Of a stretch of 46,448 nucleotides of DNA, positions 1-7,041 are shown piece by piece. Origin of the DNA: Flavobacterium azizsancarii (lineage in GTDB: Bacteria; Bacteroidota; Bacteroidia; Flavobacteriales; Flavobacteriaceae). The translations under genes and the position numbers were made by a program. How positions within the stretch are numbered: the stretch's first letter is position 1; each line of letters opens with the position of its first letter. The DNA is taken from positions 1 through 46,448 of the forward strand of contig NZ_JAMZNK010000045.1 of the NCBI RefSeq assembly GCF_027980145.1. Reading direction: 5' to 3'. The notes beneath the pieces were generated by a model. The model was given only the letters and a program-made list of their open reading frames with translations. It had not been told where the DNA came from and did not search any database.

Positions 1-207
1 TACAGTTTTGGACTTCAGTTTGTGTTGCAACCTTATCCAACATCTTTGGCCTTTTATATAGTTTCTGTTCGTCAGGTCAAGAGTTTGCCTACTGCTTCCT
101 TCAGATTCCACTAACGCAATGGACACCCTTGCATTCAGCTAACACTTCCCACTGTAAAGGCGTGTTCGGGACTTACACCCTAGAGTTATCGCCCATGCTG
201 GGCACAC
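1..207 (-). mobile_element. Group IIC intron, 5' part (body runs off the window)
   Basis: Read on the minus strand from 207 downward, the sequence begins GTGTGCCCAGCATGGGC and continues with the blocks AGGGTGTAAGTCCCGAAC, GCAAGGGTGTCC and GGAATCTGAAGGAAGC. These match my memory of the 5' end and domain I of group IIC introns such as the Oceanobacillus iheyensis intron. No reverse-transcriptase ORF is visible because only the first 207 bases are inside the window. The 5' splice boundary lies three bases past a terminator hairpin, the usual insertion site of class C introns. Sure of group II; class C from similarity and insertion site. Confidence 0.85.
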
Positions 208-210
208 AAC

Positions 211-252
211 AATAAAGCCAAAGCAAGAATAACATCCGGCTTTGGCTTTATT
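211..252 (-). terminator. Terminator of the M1 peptidase gene, target of the intron
   Basis: A perfect 13-bp inverted repeat (AATAAAGCCAAAG against CTTTGGCTTTATT) with a 16-base loop lies about 25 bases past the stop codon of the M1 peptidase gene. On the minus strand the stem is followed by GTT and then the intron starts, so the original T-tract has been separated from the stem. Confidence 0.75.
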
Positions 253-277
253 AAAAAAATAATTATAATTCCTTACT

Positions 278-2161
278 TCACTTCACTTCATAAACATTAT
301 TTGCAGCTTTTACATCCGCCATTAATCCGCTTGGATCTATGGTAATCTTTTTGATTGCTGTTTTATTTTTGTCTATTGTAAAACTGTAGTTCGACTGCGC
401 CCACGCCCAATCCTCCAAAACTGTTCTTTTGACATTAGGGTTTGGATTTGGCTTAATGAAATTCATCATTCTTAAAGGAATATAAAAACTCTCTGAAGTT
501 CCATCAGTATATTCAACTGTTAAATCTATTGGCATTGGCATTCTGCCTATTCTTTCTAAACTTACAGTAGTTTTTCCTGCATTATCAGCCACATCTTTGA
601 TACCATAATCAATTGTGTTTGTAGTTTCAGTCCAATCAATTAAATACCAGTCCAGCTCAGCTCCTGAAACTCTTTCGGCTGTTCTTTTGATATCGTTTGG
701 TGTTGGATGTTTGAACTTAAAATCATTGAAATATCTTTTTAGGGTAGCATCTACATTCTCTTTTCCAATTACATATTCTAATTGCGATAAAAAGATACTT
801 CCTTTAACATAGGCCGAAATACTGTATGGTCTGTTTTCATCATAACGGTCACCATGAGTTCCTTGCGGCTGCTCTTTTCCGGAATTGACTAATTGATAAT
901 AAGCAGCATAATTTCCTTTAAAAGGATTCACTTCTTTTTTATCTCCTTTTAGTTCATTCAAAGCACTGTCTTCAATATACGTTGTAAAACCTTCATCCAT
1001 CCAAGGGTGTTTTGACTCATTTGAAGCTAAAATATGCTGAAACCACGAGTGTCCTAATTCATGTGTTGCTGTTCCCAGAATTCCCTGAAGCGTTCCGTTT
1101 CCTAGCATCAAAGTACACATTGCATATTCCATTCCGCCATCTCCACCTTGAATAAAGGAGTATTGTTTGTATGGATAAGCCCCTACTCTATTATTGTAAT
1201 AATCCATAACTTTTACCATTAAAGGCTCTAATTGTTTCCAATTTTCAGTTGTCTTTGGATTGTTTTTGTAGAAGAAATGCAAATCGACATCGTTTGGTCC
1301 TTTTACAATATCATGTGTATATTCTTTGTCTGCCGCCCAGGTAAAATCATGAACATCCGGTGCAATAAAATGCCACGTCAATGTTTTTGTTTTCTTTGGA
1401 TACGTAACTGTTACACCTGCATCCTGATACCCGTGTCCTATTTCATTCTTGTCTTGCAAATATCCTGAACCACCTATAGTGTAATCTTTGTCAATTGTGA
1501 TTTTTACATCAAAATTCCCCCAAACACCGTGAAATTCTCTTCCGATGTAAGGATCTGCATGCCAGCCTTCAAAATCAAATTCGGCTAATTTAGGATACCA
1601 TTGCGACATTGATAATTCGACTCCTTCTGAGTTGTTACGTCCTGTACGACGAATCTGAACCGGAACCTGACCATCAAAATCTAGGGTAAAAGTAGTTTTT
1701 GAATTTGGTAAAATTGGTTTTGCCAAAGTCACTTCCATTATTGTTCCTGAAACTCTGGTTTGAGCCGTTACACCATCTTGTTTTAAATTGGTAATTTTCA
1801 AGAACCCAATTTCGTTAGGTTTTAACGTTTCAATTCGGCTTTGTTTTACCTCTTTTCCATCAGCACCTTTTACTTTGGTTACCATTCTTCCGTCAGGATC
1901 TTTTATAGTATGCAAACGTGCATCCATTTCGCTCCCCGGTTGAAAAGCATTTAGAAATAAATGATAAAATACCTTTTTTAAAGTATCCGGAGAATTATTG
2001 GTATATACCAATTCTTGTTTTCCTTTGTATTGGTAGTTTTTTACATCCATGGAAACTTCCATTTTATAATCAACGTGTTGTTGCCAATATGGAGCGTTTT
2101 GTGCAAATGCCGGGCTTAAACCCAGACTCAAAAAGGATAGTAGTAAAATTTTTCGCATCAT
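278..2161 (-). CDS. Secreted M1 family zinc metallopeptidase
   Basis: A 627-residue exported aminopeptidase-type protein. Residues 1-21 form a signal peptide ending in PAFAQ. The zinc site is HELGH at 367-371 with the third ligand Glu390 in DEGFTTY, giving the M1 spacing HEXXH-X18-E. A GGMEYA segment upstream corresponds to the GxMEN exopeptidase motif. An N-terminal beta domain of about 300 residues precedes the catalytic domain, as in bacterial M1 enzymes. Likely role: removal of N-terminal residues from peptides in the periplasm or outside the cell. Two adjacent ATG codons compete as start; either leaves the signal peptide intact. A hairpin sits only 13 bases before the start, and the upstream S8 peptidase gene points the same way. 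Exact substrate unknown. Confidence 0.9.
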   Translation of the reverse strand: MMRKILLLSFLSLGLSPAFAQNAPYWQQHVDYKMEVSMDVKNYQYKGKQELVYTNNSPDTLKKVFYHLFLNAFQPGSEMDARLHTIKDPDGRMVTKVKGADGKEVKQSRIETLKPNEIGFLKITNLKQDGVTAQTRVSGTIMEVTLAKPILPNSKTTFTLDFDGQVPVQIRRTGRNNSEGVELSMSQWYPKLAEFDFEGWHADPYIGREFHGVWGNFDVKITIDKDYTIGGSGYLQDKNEIGHGYQDAGVTVTYPKKTKTLTWHFIAPDVHDFTWAADKEYTHDIVKGPNDVDLHFFYKNNPKTTENWKQLEPLMVKVMDYYNNRVGAYPYKQYSFIQGGDGGMEYAMCTLMLGNGTLQGILGTATHELGHSWFQHILASNESKHPWMDEGFTTYIEDSALNELKGDKKEVNPFKGNYAAYYQLVNSGKEQPQGTHGDRYDENRPYSISAYVKGSIFLSQLEYVIGKENVDATLKRYFNDFKFKHPTPNDIKRTAERVSGAELDWYLIDWTETTNTIDYGIKDVADNAGKTTVSLERIGRMPMPIDLTVEYTDGTSESFYIPLRMMNFIKPNPNPNVKRTVLEDWAWAQSNYSFTIDKNKTAIKKITIDPSGLMADVKAANNVYEVK

Positions 2162-2173
2162 CGTTTTAATAAA

Positions 2174-2199
2174 AATGGAAGAGTTGCCACTCTTCCATT
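2174..2199 (-). terminator. Hairpin between S8 and M1 peptidase genes
   Basis: AATGGAAGAGT and ACTCTTCCATT form an 11-bp perfect stem with a 4-base loop. On the minus strand it is followed by TTTTTATT, so it reads as a rho-independent terminator for the S8 gene. It ends only 13 bases before the M1 start codon, so it may also act as an attenuator or protect the 5' end of the M1 message. Confidence 0.7.
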
Positions 2200-2222
2200 G
2201 GATTAGTACTGTATGTTATTTT

Positions 2223-3857
2223 TTATTTCTTTGACATCTTTTCTGCCATTAATAAAGCATTATAAGCATTGACCATTTTGCCTGTTCTTGATGACTCTTT
2301 TGAAGAAACCGCTACAGGTTTTTGAGTTGGATCTGGATTTTCTCCTAAAATTACCATAGAAGGAAGTGCCACGCCGGAATCCATCAAAATTTGCTTAACC
2401 TGAGCTGCTTTTAGTTTTGGATAATAAGAACGAATCAATGCTGCAACTCCTGCTGCATTTGGAGACGCCATTGACGTTCCTTGCAAATACTTGTATTTAT
2501 TATTTGGAACCGTTGCATAAATCTCTTCACCCGGTGCAAAAACGTCAACATTTATTTTACCGAAGTTTGAAAACGGCGCTACAACATTTTCTCCGTATTT
2601 ATTATTGATTGCGCCAATTGTAATCACGTTATTAGCAAATTCTTTGATATTATCTTCAGAATCATTTGGGTAATTAACGTTTTCTTTTTTATCGATATCA
2701 TATCCGTCATTTCCTGCTGCGTGCACAATTAGAACATCTTTTTTAGCCGCATATTTTATCGCATCATACACCCACTTTTTGTGTGGAGAAAAACTTTTCC
2801 CGAAACTTCCGTTAATTACTTTTGCTCCGTTATCAACTGCATAACGAATAGCCAAAGCGATATCTTTATCATACTCATCTCCATCAGGAACTGCTCTCAC
2901 AGTTAATATTTCGACATTATTCGTAACACCGTCACCTCCTAAATCATTACCACGAATTTGCGCAATAATTCCGGCAACGTGAGTTCCGTGCAGTGCTTTT
3001 TCTTTATCCGGTCCAAAAACAACATTATTACCATAATATTTGTCTTTGATATCTTCAGGATTATCTCCTACGATTTTTCTTCCGTCATAATCCTTATTCA
3101 AATTATAATTGAATTGATCGTAAACAGATTCTCTGTAATCTTCTAATTCTGCTTCAGGATCAAAAGTTGGTCCTGCATTAGTCAAAATTTGGGTCATAAC
3201 CATTTTAGCTCTCGCTACTTTTGGATCTACTGACGAAACTTTGCTTAAATCTTCTAAGTTATAAGTTGTTTTATTTAACTCCTTTTTAATAGTGTTATGT
3301 ACATCTATTAAGAAGTCGACTTGTTCCTTATCTTCTATAACTTTCTTCGTTTTTTCTTCGTATTGCTCCAGAGCCGCTTTGTATTCAGCTGATCCATCAT
3401 CTCCTTTTTTAACAATACGGGTCATTTCAAGATTTTCGTGAACGGCATCTCCAAGAAAATTCCATCCGTGAACATCATCAATAAAACCGTTTTTATCATC
3501 ATCGATTCCGTTACCCGGAATTTCTTTAGGATTTCTCCAGATCATACCTTGTAAGTCCGGATGCTCAATATCTACACCAGAATCTACTATACCTACAATT
3601 ACTTTTACGCCTTTTTTTCCTTGCAATAATTCGGCGTAAGCCCTGTCAACACTCATTCCCGGAATTGAATCTTTGATTAAATCAAGATGGCTCCATCTTT
3701 TTAATTCATTTTCGCTAAGCGGTCCTTTTTTAACTACTGATAAAGGAGCAGTAATCATTTCTTTTGAAGTAGCAACCTGTGCTTGCAAAGTAGCACTGCA
3801 ACCTGCTAGTACAAGTAATGCAAAGGCAGATAAAGTATTTAATTTTATAGAACTCAT
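2223..3857 (-). CDS. S8 family serine peptidase (subtilase), lipoprotein
   Basis: A 544-residue subtilisin-type protease. The N-terminus is a lipoprotein signal with lipobox LAGC and Cys20 as lipidated residue, so it is probably anchored in the envelope. The catalytic triad is visible: Asp92 in GIVDSGVD, His290 in LHGTHVAG and Ser462 in GTSMASPNAAG, with oxyanion Asn383 in AAGND. The stretch between Asp and His is about 200 residues, far longer than in subtilisin, and holds a charged, probably helical insertion (about 135-285). Residues 30-75 could be a short propeptide. The M1 peptidase gene follows 61 bases downstream on the same strand; both may degrade extracellular or periplasmic protein. 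Confidence 0.92.
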   Translation of the reverse strand: MSSIKLNTLSAFALLVLAGCSATLQAQVATSKEMITAPLSVVKKGPLSENELKRWSHLDLIKDSIPGMSVDRAYAELLQGKKGVKVIVGIVDSGVDIEHPDLQGMIWRNPKEIPGNGIDDDKNGFIDDVHGWNFLGDAVHENLEMTRIVKKGDDGSAEYKAALEQYEEKTKKVIEDKEQVDFLIDVHNTIKKELNKTTYNLEDLSKVSSVDPKVARAKMVMTQILTNAGPTFDPEAELEDYRESVYDQFNYNLNKDYDGRKIVGDNPEDIKDKYYGNNVVFGPDKEKALHGTHVAGIIAQIRGNDLGGDGVTNNVEILTVRAVPDGDEYDKDIALAIRYAVDNGAKVINGSFGKSFSPHKKWVYDAIKYAAKKDVLIVHAAGNDGYDIDKKENVNYPNDSEDNIKEFANNVITIGAINNKYGENVVAPFSNFGKINVDVFAPGEEIYATVPNNKYKYLQGTSMASPNAAGVAALIRSYYPKLKAAQVKQILMDSGVALPSMVILGENPDPTQKPVAVSSKESSRTGKMVNAYNALLMAEKMSKK

Positions 3858-4087
3858 GTATCTATTTTTAATAAAGTTAAAATATGGGTCTAAATTATGA
3901 TTTTTTGTTACATAAAACTAACGATTAACACTGTGTTATGATTTTTACCTTGGTATAAAAGGGGGCTAAAATTTTATTCTAAACTTTAAAAACAAAAATT
4001 TTATTTAATTTAAAGGTAAATTTCTTACCTGATTGATTACAAGGCAAAATATGTTAAAAAAGGCGTGCTCTTTACGTTTTCACGTAA

Positions 4088-4198
4088 AGAAATTTCGATT
4101 CTAATTTGTACACTTGCACGACGTATAAGATTGCAGGTTGCAAGGACAACAAAGACGGAGAAACAATTGGTCAGATTTGGAAATTCAAAACCAACTAA
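4088..4198 (+). pseudogene. C-terminal remnant of an unidentified protein
   Basis: This plus-strand frame is open for 36 codons from just after a TAA to a TAA at 4196 and ends in the protein-like string DGETIGQIWKFKTN. It has no start codon in a sensible place and no promoter. The ending resembles the last strand of an Ig-like or fibronectin-type domain, but I cannot name the family. It lies in the 428-base gap between the S8 peptidase and the hydrolase gene, which holds no intact gene. An 8-bp hairpin (CTTTACGT/ACGTAAAG, 4070-4089) overlaps its beginning. Confidence 0.35.
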
Positions 4199-4228
4199 AA
4201 TTTTAGGATTATAATTTGTTAAACTAAA

Positions 4229-4262
4229 AAATCCCATTTTCGACATACTGAAAATGGGATTT
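4229..4262 (-). terminator. Terminator of the MBL-fold hydrolase gene
   Basis: AAATCCCATTTTC and GAAAATGGGATTT form a 13-bp stem with an 8-base loop. T-runs follow on both strands, so it can act in both directions. It starts 24 bases past the stop codon of the hydrolase gene. Confidence 0.85.
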
Positions 4263-4285
4263 TTTTTTATGATTTAAATTTTGTT

Positions 4286-5143
4286 TTAAAGAATCTCTTC
4301 ACAAGTAAAAACGTCTTTTAACCGGACACCTTTTTCTGTATGTTCAACCGTTATAATTTGATTGTGCGCATCATGCTCTAAAAATAAATAATAATTATTG
4401 TCTGCTGCTTCATTCAAAAATTTTGATTTCTCAGGCATTGTCAACAAAGGTCTTGTATCGTAACCCATAACATATGGTAAAGGAATATGTCCCGCTGTGG
4501 CCAACAAATCTGCACAAAAAATGATAGTTTTATCCTGATATTGAATGTGCGGGATCATCTGCTTTTCGGTATGGCCATCGACATAGTAAATTCCAAAATT
4601 CATTTCTTCAGAAAAGCCAAAATCAGATTCGGGACGTTTTATAAAATTCAATTGTCCGCTTTCCTGCATCGGTAAAATATTCTCTGATAAAAAAGACGCT
4701 TTTTCACGAAGATTTGGTTTTGTTGCCCATTCCCAATGATTTTCATTCGTCCAAAACTTAGCATTTTTAAAAGCCGGTTCATAAAAAGTTTTATCTGAAT
4801 TCCACTGAACGCTTCCTCCACAATGGTCAAAATGCAAATGCGTCATAAAAACATCGGTAATATCATCTCGCTGAAAACCATATTTTGATAATGATGTATC
4901 GATCGAATGTGATCCCCAAAGCGAGTAATAGCCAAAAAACTTTTCAGATTGTTTATCTCCCATTCCGGTATCAATCAAAATCAATCGGTTTCCGTCTTCA
5001 ATAAGCAAGCAACGCGCAGCAATATCAATTAAATTATTGGCATCTGCAGGATTGGTTTTGTTCCAGATTGTTTTGGGTACAACGCCAAACATTGCGCCGC
5101 CATCTAACTTAAAATTTCCGGATTCTATTGGGTAAAGTTTCAT
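4286..5143 (-). CDS. MBL-fold metallo-hydrolase
   Basis: A 285-residue cytoplasmic protein with the full set of metallo-beta-lactamase-fold motifs: THLHFDHCGG (His102, His104, Asp106, His107), a later histidine in VDGHTEKQ, the bridging Asp in IIFCADLL and a last histidine in FLEHDAHN. Length and motif spacing fit the lactonase-like branch (AttM/AiiA relatives), but the substrate cannot be read from sequence; quorum-signal lactonase is only one possibility. No signal peptide is present. The gene has its own promoter-like element and its own terminator, so it is probably monocistronic. Confidence 0.85.
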   Translation of the reverse strand: MKLYPIESGNFKLDGGAMFGVVPKTIWNKTNPADANNLIDIAARCLLIEDGNRLILIDTGMGDKQSEKFFGYYSLWGSHSIDTSLSKYGFQRDDITDVFMTHLHFDHCGGSVQWNSDKTFYEPAFKNAKFWTNENHWEWATKPNLREKASFLSENILPMQESGQLNFIKRPESDFGFSEEMNFGIYYVDGHTEKQMIPHIQYQDKTIIFCADLLATAGHIPLPYVMGYDTRPLLTMPEKSKFLNEAADNNYYLFLEHDAHNQIITVEHTEKGVRLKDVFTCEEIL

Positions 5144-5167
5144 GAGAATTAATTTCTAATATTGAAA

Positions 5168-5175
5168 CAAAGCTA
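5168..5175 (-). promoter_or_regulatory. Bacteroidota -7 element, hydrolase gene
   Basis: TAGCTTTG on the minus strand fits TAnnTTTG and lies 25 bases before the hydrolase ATG. No good TTG box is seen at the expected distance, so only the -7 half is supported. Confidence 0.5.
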
Positions 5176-5242
5176 GGAAATACAATCTCCTAATACTAGA
5201 AATTCTGTAATAATGTTTCTGAAATTGCCCACAGATTAAACT

Positions 5243-5331
5243 GATTTTACGGATTTACGCAGATTTTTTTTGGCTTAAACGCATGTTCAAAGCTTTGGTA
5301 AAAGAAAAACTCAGCGTAAATCCGTAAAATC
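5243..5331. repeat. Intergenic palindrome, family A (GGATTTACGC type)
   Basis: Perfect 18-bp arms, GATTTTACGGATTTACGC (5243-5260) and its complement (5314-5331), enclose 53 bases. It lies between two minus-strand genes. The arms and the adjoining CCCACAGATT resemble the longer palindrome at 22090-22403, so this is one copy of a dispersed intergenic element. Confidence 0.7.
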
Positions 5332-5353
5332 CGCAGGCTAAATTTTCGTTATA

Positions 5354-6280
5354 TTATTCCAGCGTAATCGCAGTACTTCCCATTATTTCTTGTTTGTCGA
5401 AGAAATTGACAAAATAAGTTCCTTTTTGAAATGCATTTTCATCAGCATTTAAAACCCCATAAACATTCGTTGCTTTTCCCTGAAAGTCAACAGCAACTAT
5501 AAAACTATAGACCAAAGCTTTATTGTTTCCAAATTCGATCAGTTTGTTCTCGCCTAAAACTTTATTTTTCTGATCTAAAACCTGAATATAAAAAACTCTT
5601 TTTCCTGTCTTGGCAACAGTATTTCCGTTTATAGAAAAGCTCATTTTAAGCTTTTTAGTATTTTTCGCCTTTTCCGTTTCTAACTCTTGTCCGGATTTTT
5701 TCTCCCGAAGTGCTATTACGTTAAAATTGCCAGGAACTAGCTTTGAGGCATCTTTTAAAGTCGATTCCAGTTTTTTTTGTTTAGAAACCAAGGTATCATT
5801 TTCAGTCTTTTGTTTGTACATCACAACATTCTGACTTTCAATTTCGCTAAGCAAATTTTTATTTTGAGATTTTAATTTTTTAACTTCAACAACCTTAGTT
5901 TCCAATGCGATTTTCATATCAGAAAGTTGTTTTCTATACACCTTAATTTGTGCAACAGAAGGATTTTTTGAAGCCTTGATGATTTCCATCAGGTTTTCAA
6001 TATTTTTCTTTTCAAGTTCTAACTGTTGGGATAATGAAGTTTTCTCAAGAATTGCAGCGTCATAAGCCACTTTTAAAGTGACTAGGGAATCTAAAATATT
6101 TTTCTGAGAAAGTGATTCATCATTTGAATCATTAAATTTCTGATCTATTGTTACCTCCTTAGTTTTTTCCTCAATTTCATTTGACTCTCTACTAAAAATA
6201 AAGAATGTAGCACCTAATCCAAAAACAAATAACACTGCTAAAAGTGCTTTTACCCACTTATTTTTGTATTGTTTTTTCAT
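5354..6280 (-). CDS. Membrane-anchored coiled-coil protein, function unknown
   Basis: A 308-residue protein with a basic N-terminus, one transmembrane helix (about residues 12-28) and a long charged heptad-like coiled coil (about 55-185). A C-terminal globular part (about 190-308) is rich in beta strands and contains KLKMSFSINGN and YFVNFFDKQ. The architecture suggests a periplasmic domain held by a stalk. The start was chosen at 6280 rather than 6364 because a well-formed promoter at 6300-6328 lies between the two; the longer reading would begin upstream of the transcription start. I do not recognise a named family. The next genes upstream (suf) are divergent. Confidence 0.75.
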   Translation of the reverse strand: MKKQYKNKWVKALLAVLFVFGLGATFFIFSRESNEIEEKTKEVTIDQKFNDSNDESLSQKNILDSLVTLKVAYDAAILEKTSLSQQLELEKKNIENLMEIIKASKNPSVAQIKVYRKQLSDMKIALETKVVEVKKLKSQNKNLLSEIESQNVVMYKQKTENDTLVSKQKKLESTLKDASKLVPGNFNVIALREKKSGQELETEKAKNTKKLKMSFSINGNTVAKTGKRVFYIQVLDQKNKVLGENKLIEFGNNKALVYSFIVAVDFQGKATNVYGVLNADENAFQKGTYFVNFFDKQEIMGSTAITLE

Positions 6281-6299
6281 AATTACTGACAATTTTCTG

Positions 6300-6328
6300 C
6301 AAAAGTAGTGATAAAAAATTGCTTGCAA
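6300..6328 (-). promoter_or_regulatory. Bacteroidota promoter, coiled-coil gene
   Basis: TTG (6328-6326), an 18-base spacer, then TACTTTTG (6307-6300) on the minus strand: an exact match to the Bacteroidota promoter TTG-N17-19-TAnnTTTG. It predicts a leader of about 15 bases and fixes the start codon at 6280. Confidence 0.85.
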
Positions 6329-6536
6329 CCCGTATAAATACGCTTTTTTAGCCCTAAAAAACAAGACTTGATAAGCAAATCCTACAAAACTAGTAGGTTT
6401 TTAAATTTTGATGTAAAAACACTAATAAACAAATAAACCACAAAAACAATGATAATTGATTTATCAATATAACTATTATCTATTTTAACATTTGTTATAA
6501 TAATGTGAAGCGTTATGGAAAAAGGTTTTTAAGTCG

Positions 6537-6544
6537 TATCTTTG
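6537..6544 (+). promoter_or_regulatory. Bacteroidota -7 element, suf operon
   Basis: TATCTTTG fits TAnnTTTG. The -33 position holds ATG instead of TTG (19-base spacing). Predicted transcription start is near 6551, giving a leader of about 100 bases before sufA. Confidence 0.65.
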
Positions 6545-6551
6545 CAGATAA

Positions 6552-6628
6552 TTTCATTTGAACATTGAAAGACAGCACTTTAAAATGTAATAATTTAATT
6601 ACTATTTTAAATGTGATTTCAAATGAAA
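6552..6628 (+). promoter_or_regulatory. Structured 5' leader of the suf operon
   Basis: An outer 11-bp stem (TTTCATTTGAA 6552-6562 with 6618-6628) encloses a second hairpin of 16 bp with two single-base bulges: CAC 6576-6578 with GTG 6613-6615, TTTAAAAT 6579-6586 with 6604-6611, and GTAAT 6587-6591 with ATTAC 6598-6602, closing a 6-base loop. The fold would begin at the very 5' end of the predicted transcript and end 22 bases before the sufA start. No known riboswitch class is recognised. The pairing is seen in the sequence; a regulatory role is inferred. Confidence 0.55.
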
Positions 6629-6650
6629 GCAAAAACAAATACCATAAACA

Positions 6651-6980
6651 ATGATAAAAGTTTCTGATACAGCCAAAAAGAAAATCATCGACTTGATGAA
6701 AGATGATGGTTTTGATGCTGCACATGACTACGTAAGAGTAGGCGTGAAAAGTGGCGGATGCTCTGGTTTGTCATATGATTTAAAATTTGACAAAGCCAAA
6801 GGCGACGACGATAAAATATTTGTAGACAACGACATAACAATTGCAGTTGAAAAAAAATCATTTCTATATTTAGCCGGAACAATACTTGAATTTTCTGGCG
6901 GATTAAACGGAAAAGGTTTTGTATTCAACAATCCAAATGCAAGCAGAACTTGTGGTTGCGGAGAATCATTCTCGTTATAA
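6651..6980 (+). CDS. sufA: SufA, A-type iron-sulfur carrier protein
   Basis: A 109-residue HesB/IscA/SufA family protein that accepts Fe-S clusters from the SufBCD scaffold and passes them to apoproteins in the cytoplasm. The three cluster-binding cysteines are all present: Cys37 in GGCSGLSY, and Cys101 and Cys103 in RTCGCGESFSL at the C-terminus. Length matches the family. First gene of the sufA-B-(oxidoreductase)-C-D operon; sufB follows after 61 bases that contain a perfect 24-base palindrome. The A-type protein could equally be called IscA-like; the suf context supports sufA. Confidence 0.93.
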   Translation: MIKVSDTAKKKIIDLMKDDGFDAAHDYVRVGVKSGGCSGLSYDLKFDKAKGDDDKIFVDNDITIAVEKKSFLYLAGTILEFSGGLNGKGFVFNNPNASRTCGCGESFSL

Positions 6981-7003
6981 ATTAAAGTCTAAAGCAAAAA
7001 TTT

Positions 7004-7027
7004 AAACGCTTAAAATTTTAAGCGTTT
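7004..7027 (+). terminator. Perfect palindrome between sufA and sufB
   Basis: A 24-base perfect palindrome with half-site AAACGCTTAAAA, followed by a short T/A tract and the sufB start 14 bases later. It could cause partial termination or mRNA processing, giving separate levels of SufA and SufB. A complete terminator is unlikely because sufB has no promoter of its own. Confidence 0.5.
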
Positions 7028-7041
7028 TAAAAAACTAAAAA

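Noticed and set aside
4037..4246. A 69-codon minus-strand open frame in the gap behind the S8 peptidase
   Set aside because: It runs through the bidirectional terminator at 4229-4262, has no promoter and overlaps the better plus-strand remnant.
4286..5143. Naming the MBL-fold gene as a quorum-quenching lactonase
   Set aside because: The zinc motifs are shared by many hydrolases and there is no luxI/luxR context.
6685..6931. Two minus-strand frames over sufA
   Set aside because: sufA has all three conserved cysteines and promoter support; the opposite frames have no recognisable features.
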